Origin: Abelmoschus esculentus
Taxonomy: Eukaryota > Streptophyta > Magnoliopsida > Malvales > Malvaceae
Assembly: GCA_035048815.1 (NCBI GenBank)
Contig: JAUCBN010000006.1
Span: 19,545,001-19,609,000, forward strand
DNA: 64,000 nt
Direction: 5' to 3'
In this document: positions 59,940-64,000 of the stretch, piece after piece
Numbering within the stretch: position 1 is the first letter of the stretch
How the letters are laid out: the number at the start of each line of letters is the position of its first letter
The notes under the pieces: generated by a model
Databases searched by the model: none
What the model was told of the DNA's origin: nothing
What the model saw: only the letters and a program-made list of their open reading frames with translations
Program-made: the position numbers and the translations under genes

Positions 59940-60022
59940 AATATTGTGGCTATTTCGATAATAATCTCATAATATTGTAGCTATTTCGATAATAATTTTA
60001 TAATATTGTGGCTATCCGTGTA
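59940..60022 (+). repeat. 31-base tandem repeat
   Basis: The unit aatattgtggctatttcgat followed by aataatctcat starts at 59940, 59971 and 60002 (the last copy partial), with few changes. It lies about 1 kb upstream of the RNA-binding protein gene in otherwise AT-rich spacer; 60160-61000 is probably the leader and leader intron of that gene. Confidence 0.85.
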
Positions 60023-61000
60023 ATTTATCTTTAATTAAATAGTAAAAAGTAAATATTTTACTACTGTTCCTGACCTGAAAAAGACAATCCAATAAGAAAT
60101 ACACACGTGTAAAATAAAAGTTCAGGAAAAATATGTGAACGCCGCACCGTCTACATAAACCCCGAGGGTTTTTACTCAGAGATTCAAGACTCCGGGAAGT
60201 TCAGTTCCATAATCAAAAGGTTATACTTCAGAAAAGCCCTAGGGCTTTATTTCCCACTTCTCTAGTTTTTCGTTTTTTTTATGTTGATCTGTTGATTTGG
60301 CTGCTCATCTGTTCTATTTGAAATGGTTTCTCCTCATCTTTTTTCGTTTTCGTTTTTCCTTTTCCCTAATTTTCTTGCAGTAACGAATTTTTGTTTTGAT
60401 TTTTCATATTATTATGTAATAATCTGTTTATACTGTTTTCTTTCTTTTTTGTTTGGTTGCTTAAGTTCATGAAGGATTGGGTTTCTTGGGAGATGATTGA
60501 AAATCGATATTTAAATGTTGTTTTGTTCTTTTTGCTCGGGCTTGAAAAATAACAAGCTTTTTCTCAGGAAATAAACATTTTGGGTATTGTGGTTTAGGGT
60601 TTTAAGAATGGTAAAGATAAGAGATCAATACAAATGAAAGTTCAAATCTTGTAAAATAGGTTACCCTCTTTGTTTTTTTTTAGATTTGCCTTATAACTTT
60701 TGTGCATGCCTAACTTTTTCGGTATTTTTTTTCTTCATATATTTGGAGCTGTATGCTTCTATACATGTTTTTGAATATGTATCAGAAACGAAGAAGGCAT
60801 TCCAGAAAAAAAAAAAAATTGGGTAACATAGTTGGAAAATAGTATACATCTTCAGATTAGATGAAGACTCTTCCTTTTGCACGTCTTTTACTGTTTAGAA
60901 GCCATCTTGTTAAGAGTTGCAGGTTTTATCATAGCTTGTTATGCTGTTATTATTATTAGTGAAGTGAAATTTAATTTTTTGTTTCTGGTAGGTTGTGACA

Positions 61001-62993
61001 ATGGCTTTCTTAAGTAAAATTGGTAATATGCTTAGGCAGACCTCGACTACACAGATCAATGCTCAGTTGTCTGCTTCAAGGCCCGGCCTTTTTCAAGTGT
61101 TTCGGTGCATATCAAACTCGCCAAGCTCGAAAGTTTTTGTCGGAGGTGTGCATCCAACTTTTTCTTATGCTTTAGGAGTAAACTATTTTCTGTTACCCAT
61201 TTTCTTAGTATTTCTTGTTAATTTCCTTTTATTGCAGGTATCTCATTCCAAACCGACGACCAAGGTCTGAGAGATGCTTTCAGCCAATATGGTGAAGTTG
61301 TTGAAGGTACGACGTGATGAATGCATTTGCTTGTTTCAATTTGTAATTGCCACTATGAAAGGGACTTCAAAGTATAGCTTAAATGTTTTCCTCTACATGT
61401 TGAGTGTCACGTTGGTTCATGTTTTTTAGTATAATGACATGTCCCATGAACATTTAGATGCCACATTTGATCTATTTTAAAATGAATAAATGTTTTTAAC
61501 TTCCAAGTTTGTGTGGGCTGCATATAGCGTACTAACTTTGACTTTGCTGTCAAGTTTGTTTGATGTCCACTGCTTTTATCTTTGTTAAACAGCTGATTAA
61601 TTTGATATTTATTGTAGCAAGAGTAATTGTGGACAGAGAAACAGGCAGGTCTAGAGGATTTGGATTTGTCACATACACCAGTACTGAGGATGCTTCCAGT
61701 GCAATACAGGCATTGGATGGACAGGTAATACTAGGCATCTAAGTATCTATTGTTTGAGGAATTTACTTATTCCTTTCATATTGGCAATTTGGTAGTCTTG
61801 GAATATCTGCAGGTTGCTGCTGTTTAAGTAAACCTCATAGGATACTAATGTATTTTATAATGAGCATATATACTTGAACCTTTGTACTAAGAGATCAAAT
61901 TTAGAATATGATGCATGCAATTTCCGTTTTGTAACCCGATCAAGTTTTTTATTCTCATGGTGCTGCAACTATGGTAAAAACTTTTGCATTGTGTTGGCTG
62001 CAAAATGCATCTAGGCCTATGTCAAATACTCGGTATTTGAGACTCCAACTATGGTGAATGGTATAGGTTTGGGATTATTGCATCTCAAATTAATTTTATG
62101 TTAACATGGGATTGTCAAATTCACTATCAGCATCTTGAAACATTGTCTCCTCTGTCTGGGCCTCAATCTTCATGATATAACTCGTTTTCCCTTGGCAACT
62201 TATTGGGATCACTTTCATATCTACTAGTAACTCTGATCAGTTGCTTTTTTTCTATGAAGTACAAGTGCCACATTAATTTTTTCAATCGCCTCAACTTATG
62301 GATAGTTTTCATTGCTTGAAAATTATGTTATGTAGTCTCTATTTGAGCATGTATTTATGAGTAATTGGTTTGGCATGCGAGATTTTTATCATAATAATAT
62401 CTTTGGTTAATCTGTCTGGTATAACCCTATAGTAAGGATGTAAACAGTAGTTTTATCTTTGTCTACCCTGTTTGATATTGCAGATGCTTAACGTTACAGC
62501 TCTGGTTCTCATATCCGTGTTGTAGGTTCTCCATGGCCGTCAAGTAAGAGTAAACTATGCAGCTGAGAGACCTCCTCGTAACTATGGCGGTGGCAGTGGC
62601 TATGGCGGTGGTGGGTATGGTGGTGGTGGCTACGGTGGTGGTCGTTATGGCGGCGGCGGATATGGCGGTGGTGGGTATGGTGGTGGTGGCTACAACAGAA
62701 ATTCCAGTCCCTCTTCTGGAAATTATGGTGGTTTTGATCAATCTGCTGCAACCAATTTTGATGGTGGGAGTTTCAATGTTGCTGGTGGTGCTGGCGGCAT
62801 GGATGATGTTGCCACTGGTAGTCCAGCTGGTTATGGAAGTCAGAATATGGGATTTGGTGTTACTGATCAATTCGGTGGTGTTGAAGATGGCTTCAAGGAG
62901 GAAGGAGAAGTATTCGACTCAAATGAGCCGGTGCATGAGAACTTCAGGGACGAGGACAACGAGAATGGAAGTGATTTCGCGAAAAGGGCATGA
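61001..62993 (+). CDS. Glycine-rich RNA-binding protein with one RRM, probably mitochondrial, 4 exons
   Basis: Exons 61001-61145, 61238-61306, 61618-61724 and 62526-62993 give 262 residues. Residues 1-43 are rich in Ser, Thr, Gln and Arg with no acidic residue (MAFLSKIGNMLRQTSTTQIN), a likely mitochondrial presequence, as in plant GR-RBP/ORRM-type proteins. One RNA recognition motif follows: RNP2 KVFVGG at 44-49, RNP1 RGFGFVTY at 84-91, closing LHGRQVRVNYA. A glycine/tyrosine-rich stretch of YGGGG units follows, then an unusual acidic C-terminus (GEVFDSNEPVHENFRDEDNE). Relatives bind RNA and several take part in mitochondrial transcript editing or splicing. The acidic tail is longer than in small cold-induced GRPs. 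An acceptor about 40 bases upstream of exon 4 (near 62482) exists but breaks the frame. A leader intron upstream of 61001 is likely, with the first exon near 60.2 kb. Confidence 0.92.
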
Positions 62994-64000
62994 AGCAATC
63001 CTGTTTAGCAGTGGTAAATTGTTTGGTTATTAGTTATGGTCGTTACCTTGTTGGGAAACTAATTTTTATTGGATCAAATTATGCGACTCTCTGTAAAACT
63101 TTTAGTACTTGAGCGTCTCTTTCGTGGAGAAGTGAATTTCCTGGAGGAAAAAAGAATAATTCAAATTTGAATCATTTTTATTTTGAAAAATTGAACTTGA
63201 TTTGAGGCACCAAGGGGCAATGCAGTGATGTTTGAATAAACATAAGAATGAAGTTTCCCAGCTCTTTGGGAACCGGATATCATCAGTCCCTCGATACAAC
63301 AGGCACAGGCGTGGATCATTGAGCGGTAGCTTACAACAGCTCTTGACAATTCTTCTTCCCCTATGCAGAAGGAAACATGATTTATGTTGCAGTAGTTTTG
63401 TCATGTCCTCCAAGTTTGACCTTTTTAAAGTAGGGAACGGTTTGATTGCCTCATATGGGTGTTTGAGATGTCCAAAAACCTAAAGTGAAGCAGTCCCGGT
63501 TAAAACGCTGATGTCTAACATTTTCAGCCTTTTCCATCCCATGCCTCATTGCAAGAACTGTTGACTCATGAAGGTCGATTGTTCTGTAATGACTTTTAAC
63601 ACCATTGTTTCCGCATCTTTGCAGAAAAGAAACCAAAAAAAGAGTACATATGAAACAAAGAGTATATGCAATGCAAACACCACTCATGGATTACTCGTAC
63701 AAAAATATTGATATGAAAAAAAACTTTCTATAATTCATAGTCTGAATTTATGAGATTACGAGCCGCGCATGCTACATGATATTCAGGCTTGGCTCGTAGA
63801 GGAATTTTGGGTTGCCTCAAAAAATCACTGTTTAAAAGTTACGCAATATTTATTTTTACATTAAAAAGATTCGATGAAGAACAAGCATTTCATAGGTTTC
63901 ATTTTTAAAAATTTAGCCAATAAAAAGTCATAATAATCGACGGTTCATAATCCTCTAAATTAGTTCCCCCATCCCCTGGTCAAAACAACTTGGCCCTGCA
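62994..64000. other. 3' region of the RNA-binding protein gene and window edge
   Basis: 3' untranslated sequence to about 63150, then spacer. Two minus-strand open stretches (about 63161-63360, with an acceptor ctgcatag before it, and 63480-63620) look weakly exon-like, but I cannot name them. A gene entering from the right edge on the minus strand is possible. Confidence 0.3.

Noticed and set aside
62463..62870. Minus-strand frames rich in Thr/Ile or His opposite the glycine repeats
   Set aside because: Antisense of GGT/GGC repeats of the RNA-binding protein; low complexity with no independent support.
63161..63687. Minus-strand exon-like stretches at the right edge
   Set aside because: Splice signals are weak, residues match no family I know, and they overlap the 3' region of the plus-strand gene; kept only as a remark.
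1..64000. CRISPR arrays, bacterial operons or viral genes
   Set aside because: None seen; all gene structure is plant nuclear with introns.

Overview
The window is nuclear DNA from a flowering plant, a eudicot of rosid type. The evidence is long AT-rich spacers, many GT-AG introns, plant-only families (Dof, SOB FIVE-LIKE, FRUITFULL-type MADS, RGP, TRM/LONGIFOLIA, RIQ) and plant transposons. A cotton/cacao-like member of the Malvales is my guess from general style, not something the sequence proves. I spliced the gene models by hand; most coding totals divide by three and end at a stop codon. No ribosomal RNA, canonical tRNA or CRISPR array was seen.

Layout. 0.5-5.0 kb (+): agmatine deiminase. 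5.9-8.5 kb (+): STK16-type kinase. 10.0-13.7 kb (-): ceramide synthase. 14.6-15.8 kb: inverted-repeat unit holding two serine carboxypeptidase-like exons. 17.7-18.0 kb (+): SOB FIVE-LIKE gene. 20.1-22.7 kb (-): BSD-domain protein. 24.5-25.4 kb (+): Dof gene with two apparent frameshifts. 28.7-30.0 kb (-): gar2-related protein. 32.2-32.8 kb (-): decayed sulfotransferase. 33.7-39.2 kb (-): FRUITFULL-like MADS gene, whose first intron carries a fresh 1.1 kb TRIM-type retroelement and a Mutator-type MITE. 40.2 kb (+): a lone SBP-box exon. 41.2-43.0 kb (-): UDP-arabinopyranose mutase (RGP). 43.2-44.4 kb: a complete Pack-MULE carrying a subtilase fragment, with a perfect 9-bp target duplication. 46.6-47.1 kb (+): an unrecognised two-helix gene or remnant. 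48.6-53.1 kb (+): TRM/LONGIFOLIA. 53.4-54.6 kb (-): RIQ-type thylakoid protein. 55.4-58.4 kb (+): glycerophosphodiester phosphodiesterase. 59.0-59.7 kb: tRNA-derived SINE-like head joined to an inverted repeat around degenerate telomere motifs. 61.0-63.0 kb (+): glycine-rich RNA-binding protein, probably mitochondrial.

The intact genes are ordinary single-copy housekeeping and developmental genes and do not form a pathway. From memory, several are neighbours in Arabidopsis too (AIH, ATPK3, SOB5, RIQ1 and GDPD6 around At5g08; OBP4, FUL and a GR-RBP around At5g60-61), so this looks like a conserved ancestral block.

The most interesting content is transposon-made. Two separate inverted-repeat units have captured pieces of host protease genes (subtilase and serine carboxypeptidase), and a third inverted repeat surrounds telomere-like DNA. 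Transcripts of these could fold into long hairpins and feed small-RNA pathways against the parent families. That regulatory role is inference; the repeat structures and gene fragments can be read directly.
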